Source: Mansonella perstans
Lineage: Eukaryota > Nematoda > Chromadorea > Rhabditida > Onchocercidae
Assembly (NCBI GenBank): GCA_037074765.1
Contig: JBAMDO010000051.1
Location: 124,001-188,000, forward strand
DNA length: 64,000 nucleotides
Direction: 5' to 3'
The notes under the pieces were generated by a model that was not told the DNA's origin, searched no databases, and worked only from the letters and a program-made list of their open reading frames with translations. The translations under genes and the position numbers were made by a program. Below, in pieces: positions 39,501 to 52,100 of the stretch; position 1 is the stretch's first letter, and each line of letters begins with the position of its first letter.

Positions 39501-40592
39501 ATCATAAATTTTATCGCAGAAATTAAAATCGTAGTGCTACAATAATGGCTTTTTCATATGTTGGACACAAGTTACTTTACTCTTAATTAGCGGAAGTTTT
39601 CTTATTTTTTGAACACTTTGTCTTCTTGTTTAGTGCTTGTGGATTATATTACAAACTTCATCAAGTGCAACGTCCAATATCAATGAAAAAAGACGGAACT
39701 CTGCAAACGCGGAAGCGGAAGCAAAAGTCAGACGGTAACGGCATGTTACAACAATCTGCAACATCGAAAAAGTTGGGCAGTCATCATATCAAAACCAGCC
39801 GGACGTACGGAAGTTCTCACTCCTGTAAGTTCCAATAAAGTTTTCTTAGGACTAATGTTAATATGAAAAGGTATCAGTTTTTCACGAAAATCGAAAGAAT
39901 TGTTTCTGAAAAGTTAGTCTTAAACCTGTATGATCAGTAAAATTCCAGCAAGAAATTCATTTGGTTCAACTGTTGAAGCAATAAGTGACCTGGTCCACCC
40001 TTATAATGTTATTTCATCGGTTGGTTCAGTGAATGATGACCAACTGTGTGCATGGAATACCGGAACTCAGTATGGTACATCTCAGGAAATTTCTCTTCCA
40101 AGTATTTTTTCCATCATTTAAGATGTCATTTAATATCAATGTATCAGGACTCACTTATATTATAATATTTATTTTCGTGGTCTTAGTTCTTTTTTATTTC
40201 TACAGTAGGAGTTATTCGATTAATTATGGTTCTACAGATTTGAGTGCGAGTAATGTTTTGTCGCAGTCATTGTTCTCAACTAATCATTATGACACGACAT
40301 CAGAAACGGAAATGATTGCAACTGTTGGCATACCGACTGAGGTTCTTCACGTATTATTCATACTTTAATACTATTTTTGATCATATTTTAATCAAAAAAG
40401 TTTTTTTTTCATGATCATATTGCCAAATCAATTTAATGAAACGCGGAGAAATTCTTCTAATTACGGTACTTTACCGTTAAGGTTATTCGGAGAAGTGAAG
40501 AAGAAGAAACAACAGTGGCGGTACATTCACTGCAAGCACTTAAGGAAGAATGTGCGGAAACGAATGTTATGGATGAGAAGAAGTTCGGTTAA
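36503..40592 (+). CDS. GATA zinc-finger transcription factor, ELT-2-like
   Basis: DNA-binding regulator that recognises WGATAR sites. Proposed exons: 36503-36719, 36976-37107, 37515-37752, 38115-38223, 38449-38622, 38948-39091, 39382-39479, 39634-39824, 39949-40069, 40209-40341, 40482-40592 (555 residues). The C-terminal finger is canonical: C349-x2-C352-x17-C370-x2-C373 with LWRRD and [11 protein letters not shown] basic tail follows ([13 protein letters not shown]), like the endodermal GATA class. An N-terminal finger is degenerate: C251-x2-C254-x15-C270-x2-C273 with no Trp or Arg core. That combination is the hallmark of C. elegans ELT-2, the intestinal regulator, so the identity is likely but unproven. 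The N-terminal half is Ser/Thr/Tyr/Gln-rich, as for an activation domain. Exons 1-8 are solid. The last three joins are weak: an unspliced reading from 39949 would instead stop at 40121. Confidence 0.85.
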
Positions 40593-40632
40593 TTGACCAC
40601 TGTTCTGAATTCTGCAGAAACGATTTGTGTTG

Positions 40633-40638
40633 GAATAA
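40633..40638 (+). terminator. AATAAA signal of the GATA-factor gene
   Basis: Canonical hexamer about 40 nt after the proposed stop at 40592. Its position supports a 3' end in this area rather than at 40121. Confidence 0.5.
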
Positions 40639-43600
40639 AACGTACTCATTCAACAATTCATTATAATTTCTGTAAGTTGGAATGGTATTCTTGGTAACGC
40701 CTCAGCTTGCAAAGTTGGTTTTAGTCGTCTTGAGATTTTTTGTTTTGAATCTTAAATTTGTTAGGTAAACGTGCAGTAAACGAAATATGTTTATCATTCT
40801 TTGACATTAGTGTCCCAGAAGCATGAAAGATTTTAAAGAGATAGAAATTTTAAAAAAAAAAATGAAAAGTAGAAAATTTTTTAAGATTCTATCACCTGTT
40901 GAGTTTAATATAATTTCAATTTTAATTCTTTTAATTATTTTCATACGGATTTTTATACTCATTCATTTATCGTTTATCCGATTAATTTTTATATTGATCA
41001 AGTGCAGCCCATGCAAACTGCAACTGCTGATTGTGTGGGATTCTCAAAGATTTGGCAATACGAAACGTTTGCCGAAAAGCTTGAGTCTGCTTACCACAAA
41101 AGATAATTTCTCTGATAATTATTCTCTTTACTAACGCGCAATGAAATGTTCGTATCTGATTGTTTATCTAATTTGTTTAAATTTGGTCAATGATTAATGA
41201 GTGGTTTTATAAAGTATTAAACTCAATACCCCTTGAACATTCTGTTGTGATTTGCTTATCAACCCGTCTGCTTATACTTTGATTTATTTGACGGTTGGTT
41301 TTTTTTTTTTTTTGTTTATTTAATCTCTCAATTCTACTCTATAAGTATTCTTATTTCCTTTTAGTGTTGTTGAAACCATAAATTGAATTTTATTGAATTT
41401 TAGTACAGTGTTAATACCAATGATCATAATCAAAAAACTATTATGAGATTATTTAATTAGAAAAAATCATAGCGGGGATTTTTCGAACTAAACTTTCCAT
41501 TTTCTCAGTTTTCAAAATTTCAATTTCAAGAACATTTCTGAAAATGAAAGATATGATGTGAAGCTCAAAACTTACCAGCATAACAGGAGGAAACAGAACC
41601 GTCAACTAAATCAATGTTTCTTGTTTCTTTTTTGATGACATAAATAACATACATTTTCCATTTTCTTAAACTTCACTGTACATCGTAATTACTAACTCTC
41701 TACTTTAAGTTTCCAGAAATATATAGCAGTTATCTTGCTTTGTGATTTATCAAGAACTTTATCACTTTGGCAGCTAGGAACGAAAATCAAGAATCTGCGC
41801 ATTGCTTTAATACGTTCATATTTTAGAAGCATGCAAGAAATGTAGAAAGCACAAATAGTTTGATGTCATATCCACTTCGCTTATCACATACTATTAATCC
41901 TTTTCTTTTTCATCGATTATCTATGAAATAGCGTTTATAATGTCTGCATAAATCATAAATCCCATGACATATATGAAAATAGATCTTCAGAAGCTCAACT
42001 GCAATATACCACCAGATGAACCGAATCATTCGGATCTCAGAGCATATACAAACATTATCCCTGCAATTGTTGTGATATTAAAATAATTCGAGTTTTTTCT
42101 TTTTTTTCTGACTTTCCCTTTCTTTCTACTAAAACTATCCTTTTCAAGGAAAATGATCAGTTAGTAATTTTATTTCATTACTATTCCATTTTATACCCTG
42201 TGTTTTCCTACGCACTAAATGATTCTGTTATCAGATTAATTAATTGCTATTTTTTCTAAAACCTTTGAACTTCTTTCCTCTCACCACATAATATTTTCAG
42301 TTTGATCATCTCAATTGCAGTTATATCTGGGTTGGTATGCTTGGAATTCATGTCATTCTGAAGTTCTAAATTACATTGGATTCTTATTTACAATTTCTAG
42401 TATTTTTCCTTAGTTGACACTTCCATTCGGATATTGATTCTAAAATTGGCTTGCGCCGTTCTACCGTTGAAAAGATCATTAGTGATTTAGATCATGATAT
42501 ATTCAGCACTTACCATCAGTTGGTAATTATTGATTTCCCATTATTTTTTAAAGTAAATATTCTAATACAATTTGACTCAAATTTGAGCTTTTTCTACATT
42601 TCGGAAATTATAAAGATTGTGAGTCATGAAAAAATTTTAACGAAGGAGCTTCACAAAAAAATTATATCAGTCTTAATTCATTTACAGAATTTTCAATTTC
42701 TGATAATCAATGATGGAAAAATTCAAATGGAATAATGTGGACTGCATTTTGCTAGTAATTACGAGCTGTTAAACTTCGAAAAATCTCTTTTCCTGTTTAA
42801 GCTTTGAATATATCTTGAGACATTGGCCAATGAGCTAAGAAATTTGAACATCAACCAGTTTCCGACCAATCCCCTTATCAAGAATCAATAATACTTCGTC
42901 TTTCTATCATGTGCAATATTAGTAAAAAAGGATAAATTTATTGATTATAGAACTATTTTAAGCATGAAAAATTAAGCAGCTGTTATGTTTATGATAAAAA
43001 ACAACTGATGTAGAGAAAAACTTTGTTATTATCAACTGATACATATAATTAATATACACGGCTGGTATCCGTGCAAGTGTTAGGTATGTACTCAAACAAA
43101 TATGCAAATATTCATGAAAGGTAATAATCGGTGATTTCAAGGACAGATGACAGTTTGCAATATATTAGTGAAATACGCCTTTATTCAAAGTACCCGATGA
43201 TCGACCAACTCCATATTCTGCAATTAAATGCATTTTATTGTAAAAGATAATTTGAAAAAGTAATCGCCACAACATAAAGACACTAATACTGTTTTCTTTG
43301 ACAAAAATTAAGCATTGATAATTCATCCAATGATGCAGTTTAATTAATTTTCATTGAGGTGTGTTAAGAAGATCCATTATACTACGGAACTCCAAGTGGT
43401 TTAAATCTCAGTCCTCTTTATGATTCACTAGACACTGCATTGATGTGCAGACTCCGAAAAAAGTTATTCTGGCTTTTTAATTCCATGTTTGACTGATCTT
43501 TAGAGCAGTTTACAACTTTGACCTATTTGAGAAATTTGCTTGGCTCACTAAAGTCTCAAAATATATTTTGAAAGAAACCGATTCACTGAAAATTTGAAAA

Positions 43601-44780
43601 ATTATAAACTCGCCAAGTTTGTAGCTGGCACTCTTGCAGGTAACACTGTTACTGTTAACAGCGTTGCTTTCAAACAATGATTTCAAGTTGGATACAACTC
43701 CTGCAATATGTAAACAAACAACTTGGACATCTTTTATGAACAACAGAATCCTTTTTGAAATAAGCCAATCCAACATTTTACGACCACAAATGAACAAAAG
43801 AAAGCAGTTTCACGCTATTTGCACTCTGTTTCCTTCCCTCCCATTCTGTCGGAATTGTATAAAATAGCTTTCTTGCTAACTTTGAAAATTTGTCAATATG
43901 AATGGGAAAATGTTTCATTCAATCTTTTGCACACACAGTGTTGGACATTCTGGAAAAATCTTATTATGGAAAAATTATTCATGAAAAATATCAGTTAACA
44001 AAAGAAAAATCTTAATTGAACATAATAATTACTTTGGATTATTAGAATCATAGCTTAAAAAAAAATGATACATGACAAACCTTTTGTTGGCATTTCAGTC
44101 TCTTCAATTTTTGGCCGCAAAATTTTTATGGGAATGTTCGACACCTATAAACAGAAAAATCCAGTTGCTACCTTTTTTGATTGCTTATTTTCAACTGGAG
44201 CATGATATACCGAAATATATCCAAACTTTCAAGAATTGCTGGATGAACTCGCATACTGCATTGCTTTACATCAAGGAAATTTAGATTTTTTAAAATGATG
44301 ATTCCAACAAAATCAAAAATCACCTCATTATTCTTATTGAACGTTTCTAGCCTGTCCGAAATTTTCCTGATATCGTGTGGTTTTCTTAATGAGTCTTCTA
44401 ATGACTGCTCCTTCGTTGAGACTTCCTAAAATATTCAAATATTTGTTATTCTGAAAAAGATGTCACATCAAAAGTTGCGCTAAATTAGCGTGCCAGCAGA
44501 TAGGCAAATTCATTTCCCTTTCTATAGAAATGATGATGCATAATGAAGTGCAACTAAAGGAAAGGGATCCTTCAAAATTGTAAGTGAAGCTGACTACTCC
44601 CCCTGATCACCTCATCATCTTTCGCAAAGTATACCACAATCTACACTGGTTACTGTTGGGCGTCAGCTGCACGACAGATTGCAGCAGTCATAGCATCTGT
44701 TAAATCATTTGCTTATCAAATGTACTACTGAATTATACGGCCTTTCTTCATCATGGAGTCATCTTCAGTCACTCGGTACT
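40639..44780. other. Intergenic DNA between two convergent genes
   Basis: 4.1 kb of AT-rich DNA. Open frames at 42451-42735 (+) and 43510-43797 (-) were inspected. Neither has consistent splice junctions or a recognised domain, so I do not call them genes. Confidence 0.5.
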
Positions 44781-46092
44781 TCAGGATAACAGGTCGGATT
44801 TTGCGAGAGAATCATAAAGCAGTACTTCCACGATATTATTGGTAAAACTCACTTTTAAATTACTGCCACTCTCATCCTGATAGTCATTCATTCCAGTTGT
44901 AACTGGATCGTTATTGTGACTGATATTTGGCACTTGAGCGCCACTTGGCATCTTATAAGCTGGAAAAAAAGCGGCTGATAGCACATCACTTTTCGCGCTG
45001 ATCAAAATATTACTAGCAAAGTTGTCATTATTATTGTCAAGATAATTAACATTACATTCGTTGTCATTATTATTGCCAGCAAAGTTGCTATTGAATGCAT
45101 CGTGGTTGCACAACATGAAATCGTATCTGCTTTGTTTATCAGCTTGCAGTGGCACTTCACGGATTCCTGGAGCAATGTCAGTCTTCAGCTCCTCTCGTGC
45201 ATTGCGACTTTCATTGGCCCGATGTTCAGGAAAAAGCGGTTCCTGGGCACGTGAACGTGTTGTAAAGAAGTTCTCTTTCTCGAAAGAACCATTGTGATCG
45301 CAACATTTCTGTTCCCAATTTTCTGACCCCGAAATGGTATCATCTGCAAGCACTTTTGTCGTATTGCATCCTACCACGGGAGTTCCCCTTTCTGGTTTAA
45401 TCGGAAAATCAGCACTGAGTCTCATGGATTCCACTGGAAGATCTACTGAATAATCCTGAAAACTTTTTAAAAGGCTGGAAAAAAGATTATGGAAATTTTC
45501 TTGAGATGCTAAAAGTTCTCAAACTTAATGCCTTAGTATCAAAAATAAAGAATATAAAAAAATTAACGTGAATTTTTCAGAATTTTTAATGGATTAATAA
45601 CAAGAAATCCTTAAATTCTGAAAATGATGACAGGTAAACTGAAAGCTTACATGCTGATTAAGTGTATCGGTGACAGCTCCAGCAACATTAGATATCGTTT
45701 CTAAATTATCCGCTTGAATTACATCATTCCTAGTCTGCAATCCATCTGGAACTGGCACTTATCAATTTTCAAAAAATAGAATTCTCAAAAAATTTACAAG
45801 AATCTTTAAAATAAATAATTACCAGCAAGAAAGGGCCTAAGAATGTCAAAAACGGAAAATTTTAGCACCAGAGCCATAGAAATGACTTGCTTACGTCAAT
45901 ATCAAGCTCTTAGATCATCAAATCGAGACATATCTATGTTGAGGATAATTTATACCACAAAATAAAATGTCGAAAAGCAAAATTTCGACTCAGGGAGTAA
46001 ATTAAAGTCTGAAGCATTTATTTTACAATGTTTTGTGTTTGTTTGGAACCTTTTTCATAAGACAGATGTTGCATAGCTGGCGCTTCATCCAT
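44781..46092 (-). CDS. Asn-rich orphan protein, three exons
   Basis: I do not recognise this protein. Three minus-strand exons join in phase: 46092-46050, 45757-45651 and 45455-44781, giving 274 residues. The single 225-codon last exon, flanked by a good acceptor (GTTTTCAG) and joined to two shorter exons whose phases agree, makes a real gene likely. The start MDEAPAMQHL was chosen because a strong acceptor (TTTGCAG) ends at 46122 and can receive a spliced leader. The frame stays open 9 codons further upstream, so an additional 5' exon is possible. The protein is hydrophilic, without signal peptide or membrane segment. It has Asn/Asp-rich stretches in the middle (NNNDNE, NNNDNF), few cysteines and looks largely disordered. 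Exon 2 uses a GATAAG acceptor. Probably lineage-restricted. Confidence 0.65.
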
Positions 46093-47847
46093 GCTTACAA
46101 AACGCTCCTCAGTTAATATTCCTGCAAATCTTCATTATGGTTCGCAAAAATTATTAAAAATGGGCAGCAATGACGCAATATTAGAAATAGGGCAATAACA
46201 CTTTCGTATAAATAGTTATTTTACTTATCTGACTTAAATGGTATTAATTCTATGATATCGGTATGATCTCTGCAGTAACTACAAAACAGATTTCTACAGA
46301 TTATGATAGAAAATTAGTAGCCCAAGCCCATACTTTCAGCTTCTATGTGCACCGCAATTCGGCTTTTTGGTTTGGATCACTAATAAACGATATCAATCAC
46401 GCTAATATAGATAAAATTTAAGAACATTTATCTGTATAAAATCATCCGCTAATCTTATCATCCAGATTTGGTCGAAATTTTATCTTAGGGAAACTTCAAT
46501 CTTGATAGATCCATTCTCGGTGTTTCTCGGTGAAAAGACAATAAACTATTTTATAGATTGTAAGAAAAAAAGACACATTTTCTTTGAGCACGTTGTTTCT
46601 TAAAAAAAAGCTTAAAATTGAAAGTCGGACGCTCGAAAGTATTTCACCACTGTAAATAAGTGAAAGCACAAATTGAAGCAAAGAAATAAATATTAGCTTG
46701 AACTTTCTATTTCATCGGCAGATAACTCACAGTAAAATAAAGCTGCAGAGTAGTTTACATACATCTCAGATAAGTTACATCGAAATATTTTCAACCTATC
46801 TCCCACAAATACAAGGACAACCAAGTGGTAGCGCTTATGAATCTGTTGAAAATGAGGCATAGGAAAATGTGAAAAAGTTCTTGAGATATGTAAGTTACGA
46901 GATTTAGGTAGATTTTTTATCTACTTACGGGAGGTTTTTTTTTATCTGCCTGCGGGTGGATGGAAGAGAAAATACTGGAAGGAAGCATTTTCACAGGAGA
47001 AAGCGTTTTTGTATTGTCAGCCAAATATAAATAAAACTGTCAAATGAATCAAAAACCTAGATCATTTCTTATTCATTCAGAGATCTCATCTCTTCATTAT
47101 ATAAGTTGCAGATTATTCAGCTTCATAAAATGAGTTGGGAATTATTGCTAAGAACAAGAATCTTAGAGGTTGATGCGGATGGATGGGTAATAGTGAGAGA
47201 GATGCGGAGGGAATAAATATGTGTGCTAGATATATGCAGGACATTATTGAGATGAATGATCAGTGACTGTCACCGTCTTATCAATCCATCAAAGATATCC
47301 ATAGTGACACAGATAGAATGATGCAAAATAGTTAGGACGGATTGTTTATCGCTATCCGTTAATATCGTTTTATGTAATCATGTTAACTAGTGATGATTCC
47401 CTTCTTTCGAAAGAAAATTTCATAAAAACATCCATTTAGATGACTCATACTGGTACAAAATTAAATTGATTAAGATGTAATGTATTTCTCTACTGTTGGA
47501 AGTGAATAATTCATTAATGCTTAATGGCGATGAATTTTAGTAAAAGATAATCAAAGTGAAGTGATAAGAGTGAAAATAATTTGTAGCGCCTAGTAAACAT
47601 ATGTGCATCAATAAAGAGTGACAGTCACCCGCATGATATGATAACGGTGATCCTCGAATGATTGTTAGTCAAAGAAAGAAGGAAAGCGATAGTCATAACC
47701 ATAAAAAATGGAAGTGATGCATTTGCAATGTGTGCCCTATATTCCTCAGTAAACAATGAACAACAGCAGTACGGAGTGAACCATTCCAACAATGTGCTAT
47801 AAAATTTATTCTAAACATAGCTGAAAAAAATTGTCACCAAGCTTCTT

Positions 47848-47919
47848 TTAATGCCATGTAACAATAAGCATTACAAGGATCACTACTACAATTAAAGTAT
47901 ACATATTTAAGGCGCACAT
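47848..47919 (-). CDS. Candidate 23-residue membrane micropeptide (speculative)
   Basis: On the minus strand a strong acceptor (TTTTTATTTCGACAG) is followed by GT and an ATG opening a 23-codon frame. The product MCALNMYTLIVVVILVMLIVTWH is hydrophobic from residue 8 to 20, enough to span a membrane once, like small regulatory membrane peptides. Nothing else supports translation; AT-rich DNA readily makes such frames. Confidence 0.2.
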   Translation of the reverse strand: MCALNMYTLIVVVILVMLIVTWH

Positions 47920-48376
47920 ACCTGTCGAAATAAAAAAATTAATTAAAAAGACAAATTGGTTCAAACCATTTATGACTTAATAATCAAGTATCTTAATTAC
48001 AAATGATACTCTATATTTCTGTTTAAAAAATGCTTCTTGAATACATTTGAAAGTGATTCTGGTAGTATGTAAAGAGTTCACTGAGAGAAATACGGTAATG
48101 GGAATTTAGAATATAATCAATTCTTATGAAACTGTGAAGTGAAGCTGGATTGACTACTACGCATTAAATTTTAAAAATCCCTGAATATATTATAAATTAC
48201 TTCGAATTTTGGACGAAGTAACATTATTTCACTTATTGCTTCCAATTTCGAGAGTTTGCCTGAGTGTTCGATAAGAAGACGTAGTAGAAACGCAAAAATT
48301 TAAAGTAGAGAAGAAATCTTGATGAGGACATTAGCTATTTTTTTCAGTTTGGCTTGCTATTGCGGCTACATATGGT

Positions 48377-48917
48377 GCTGAGTCACTGCGTGGTAGACGA
48401 TCCAAAATGGCCAAGACTGAGGAGCGATGACGGAAATGTATATATCGCCAATGATTTCATCCATTTTCCCATTCTGTCTTTTCCATTTGAAATGTTGATT
48501 GAATTGGATTTTGTCAGAGTAAGCGAACAACAGAATGGACAGACGAATAGACAAACCAATGATAATTGACGGACATAAATGTGAAAATCACATTACGATA
48601 AGAGTCATCGATAATTCGCACAGCAATCGGTTATGGACAAAGCAAACTGGATAATGTGCTAGTAAGTACACTGATAAGTTATGAAAGATCTTAAAGCATC
48701 GCCTAAAATTTTAAGTAAGTAAGTCTTGCATCTCCTCTATTTGCTCAACTTTCTACAATATGCAACAGAATTAGCCGAATTTAAACTAACGTTCAGTTAT
48801 TTGCGATGAGATTCGAAGATAGCGGAGAAAGCGAAATATAGACAGATTGGCAACTGAGTTGACTATCTCATCGCTCCTTAGTTCTGGCCATTTTCAGGTC
48901 TTCTCCCATGACTCAGC
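48377..48917. repeat. Imperfect long inverted repeat, arms about 50 bp
   Basis: The arm at 48377-48430 (beginning GCTGAGTCA, ending AAAATGGCC then GGAGCGATGA) matches the reverse complement of 48868-48917, with a few substitutions and small gaps. The arms enclose about 440 bp of AT-rich DNA. This resembles the ends of a small non-autonomous transposon, but I find no clear target-site duplication or transposase. Confidence 0.7.
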
Positions 48918-49146
48918 GCTATTAGTCATACGAAAAAAAAGTATAACTGAACGGAATATCTTACATATAATTTAAAAATTTGATTTCAAACGTTGCAGGA
49001 AGATGCATTTGAGAGTGCAGCAGGATGATTTTTGAATGTGGGGAGAATGTCGTACAAGGTACATAGGTCGGAATAAGTGTAACAAATTTAGTGCTTTTAG
49101 AGAGGAATAAATGATGACGATTGAAATATCATTAAAAATAATGATT

Positions 49147-49180
49147 TAAAAAAAAAAAAAAAAGAGAAAGAAAAAAAACG
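49147..49180. repeat. Poly-A-rich tract
   Basis: A 16-nt A run broken by a few G residues and continued by further A stretches. Could be simple sequence or a retrocopy tail; no retrocopy recognised next to it. Confidence 0.6.
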
Positions 49181-52100
49181 CAGCTAATGATAATATATTT
49201 AATTAGGAAGCAATGGATAAAGAAAATTGTCTTGCTGAGTATAAGGCCTCAGATTTTAGTAAGCCATGCAAACTGCAAAAAGGTCTTAACAAGTCTATAC
49301 TTACCTTTTTTCTCCTTGCCTTCTACTGCTTTTTCTAATTAGTGTTGTGCTATTACCTTACTGTCTGCAAATGAGGTTGTTAAAACTGATACCCGAAATA
49401 CATTGTGGACTGTAGTTCTTAATTAATGATAATAATGGTAAATGCATGTTTTCCTGCAGAAATTTTATTACATACATTGTAACACTTCTAAATTATATAT
49501 TTAATATTGAAAGAGGACTGCAGTATGGACTGATATAACAACAGAAGAGCAAAATTAAGACAAAAAACAGCACTCGTTATTGTTTTGAATGAAAATAGAT
49601 ATCTGACTTGAATTATACGAGAAGTGGAGGCGCTAAGTGTGATAATCATTTAAGATATAGCTGATGATAACGAATAGCAATCATTAGCGCCAAAAAATCG
49701 ATTAAAGAAACGTGATCAATATACGCATAAGTATAAATTAGTATAAGTATGGGCCTAACACTTGCCAAGAATATTCAGCGCTTTTAGAAAATTAAAATGT
49801 GAGTAAATGATAAACCGTGTGGCAGATCAACTCAGAATTTGATGACTTAATTTGATTTACATGGTTATAATCTTCATTTGTTAGCGTTAATATGCAAAGA
49901 TATTTCAGTAGTAGTCAACTAATTGCATAGCAGCGTTGCTGGTATTTCTGTTTTGATTTCAAAGATCTATTCGTGGAAATATCTAACTGTTTAAAACAAT
50001 TAGTAATCATGAAAGATCATTGAGCAATCAAAGGAATAAATTTGAGAAAATAAGTTTAGAATGACGTATTAGATGTGACGTATGCTATCATCACCTTGAA
50101 CGTACTTCAGCCAAAAATTTGACAATCATGCCATCTATCGTTGCTTCAGAACTACCGTGACTAATACCATGGCAGCTGCTTTTATCACCAAACATGTCAA
50201 AATGACTGACCATTTACGATGGCACCACACTACTCCAATGTTTCATCAAGCACTAATGAAAAAATTTCACATTGGTCCAAAATGACCTTCATATGTCATC
50301 TATCCTATCTCCGAGTAATTCAATCAACCCAGCAGGACCACCTGCCGTGTGCTGCCGCATTCCCCGTATCTCCCCCTCTTCACGTCGATGAACACCTCCT
50401 TCTCAGTAAAATACAATTTTCCGCGAATTTAATTACCTTATTTTTATTACCTCAGTCTTTTTCTTCAAGCAATTCATTTTACTAAATGACCACATGTGAT
50501 TAAACTGATATACTAACTTATCTAGAGAATTTCCAAATAATTAAAAAATTAGGATGAATGCAGAATGATCAATACACACAATAACCAGTTAATCATTAAC
50601 AAACTGAATCACTTTACACTAATTATAGACTCAGCTAAATACAAGGAAGAGCAAAATTTCAAAACAGGTAATTGAATTGAAAATCAAGAAATTTAAACAA
50701 ACAATCATTATTCTTCCCATATTAGTTCATGTTTATCAATTAAATTCTTATAAATAATGATGGTAATGATGCAAAACTAACTGTAATTAAAGAATAACAA
50801 AATAAAGTAGTTGAAAAAAATTGAAGTGAAGTTCTTCTATGTAAGCTGGAAGAAAGGTCAGACTCGGAACATGAGTGAACAATATTCATACCATTTCTCA
50901 ATTTGGCCAAAATGGTAAGGATCGATAATCAGGAAAAGCTCGAAACAAACAATGGAAAATGAGCAACATATGAGGTGAATGTCATTCTCTTTATCTCGAG
51001 CCTATCGCTTGAAATATAGATTTCCTTTTCTGCTTTACTACGACACACTCCATCTTTGATTTCATTTTTTTTAAATATAACATCAATTCCGTCATTTTTA
51101 TTTCAGTTCAAAGTCATTCTATTCTAAAGGAAATGACCAACATAATTAGTCCAAAATTCATGCAATAACCAGAATGGGCCTTTGCACTTTGCCAATGCTC
51201 CTCCGGAAAAACCTAAGATGGTACTATAATGGCCATTTGCTTCAAAGGTCCTCTTTCTTAAAAAAAAAAAAAACTCATAATCAATAAACAAAACATAAGA
51301 CTTGCTTTGCAGAATAATTTCAGGGAAAAATACATAGGCTGTTTTATACACAAATTATGTGAAATTTAAGGCCTATCTTCACCGACAATCTTCTAGAAGA
51401 ACTCATTTTTGCTCTTTGGTTTGGCCGTTGTCATTCATGTTCGTACACTTTTCAATAACTTATACTGACTTATAATTTCTGAAAAATTCATCACCTGTTT
51501 TCAATATATCCTCTTTGAGTTTCCTTAGCGCTCGTTCATTGCCGTTGATTAAAATGGCAAATCTATCAGTATCTGTAAGATTTTTTTAAAACTCAATATT
51601 TTTTTTCGTCACACGACTGCCATTTGCATTGCTTATGTCATGATGACGTTGACTCATCCTCAGTACTTACTGCTTTCACTCTTTGCATGGCTCATCGCAA
51701 TTGCTATTCAGCTTTCAGAACATTTTAAATACTGAGATCTTGCTACCTTCAAATTTTAAACGTAAAACTAGCGCTTTCGGCATCTTTTATCTTGATGCCG
51801 ACTTTCATCACCAATACAACACAGTCTTTAATTCCAGGAAGAGCCGGAATGTTTTATGAGTGTTTAAAGTTCCTGTAACCATCAAACCATTGCATTTTCT
51901 TAAAAATCAAACAGCTAATCAACATACTTTTCAAATTCATCACCATCTTTGTGAAACTGTCTTTCGCATATTATTTTTGTTTTATAAAGATGACAGACAG
52001 TTATCGACAGACAGTATGTTGCAAGAAATAATTGCACACCAAACAATTACTTGATGACTGAAGATGATATGGATACGACAAGTTCTCTATCCATCTGTTC

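Noticed and set aside
42451..42735. 94-codon plus-strand frame
   Set aside because: Begins plausibly but has no usable acceptor in phase and becomes Ile/Phe-rich like translated intron.
43510..43867. Overlapping frames on both strands
   Set aside because: Both are short, lack splice partners and show no domain.
51124..51351. 75-codon minus-strand frame with a poly-Phe run
   Set aside because: The Phe run is a translated poly-A tract; no family match and no consistent exons.
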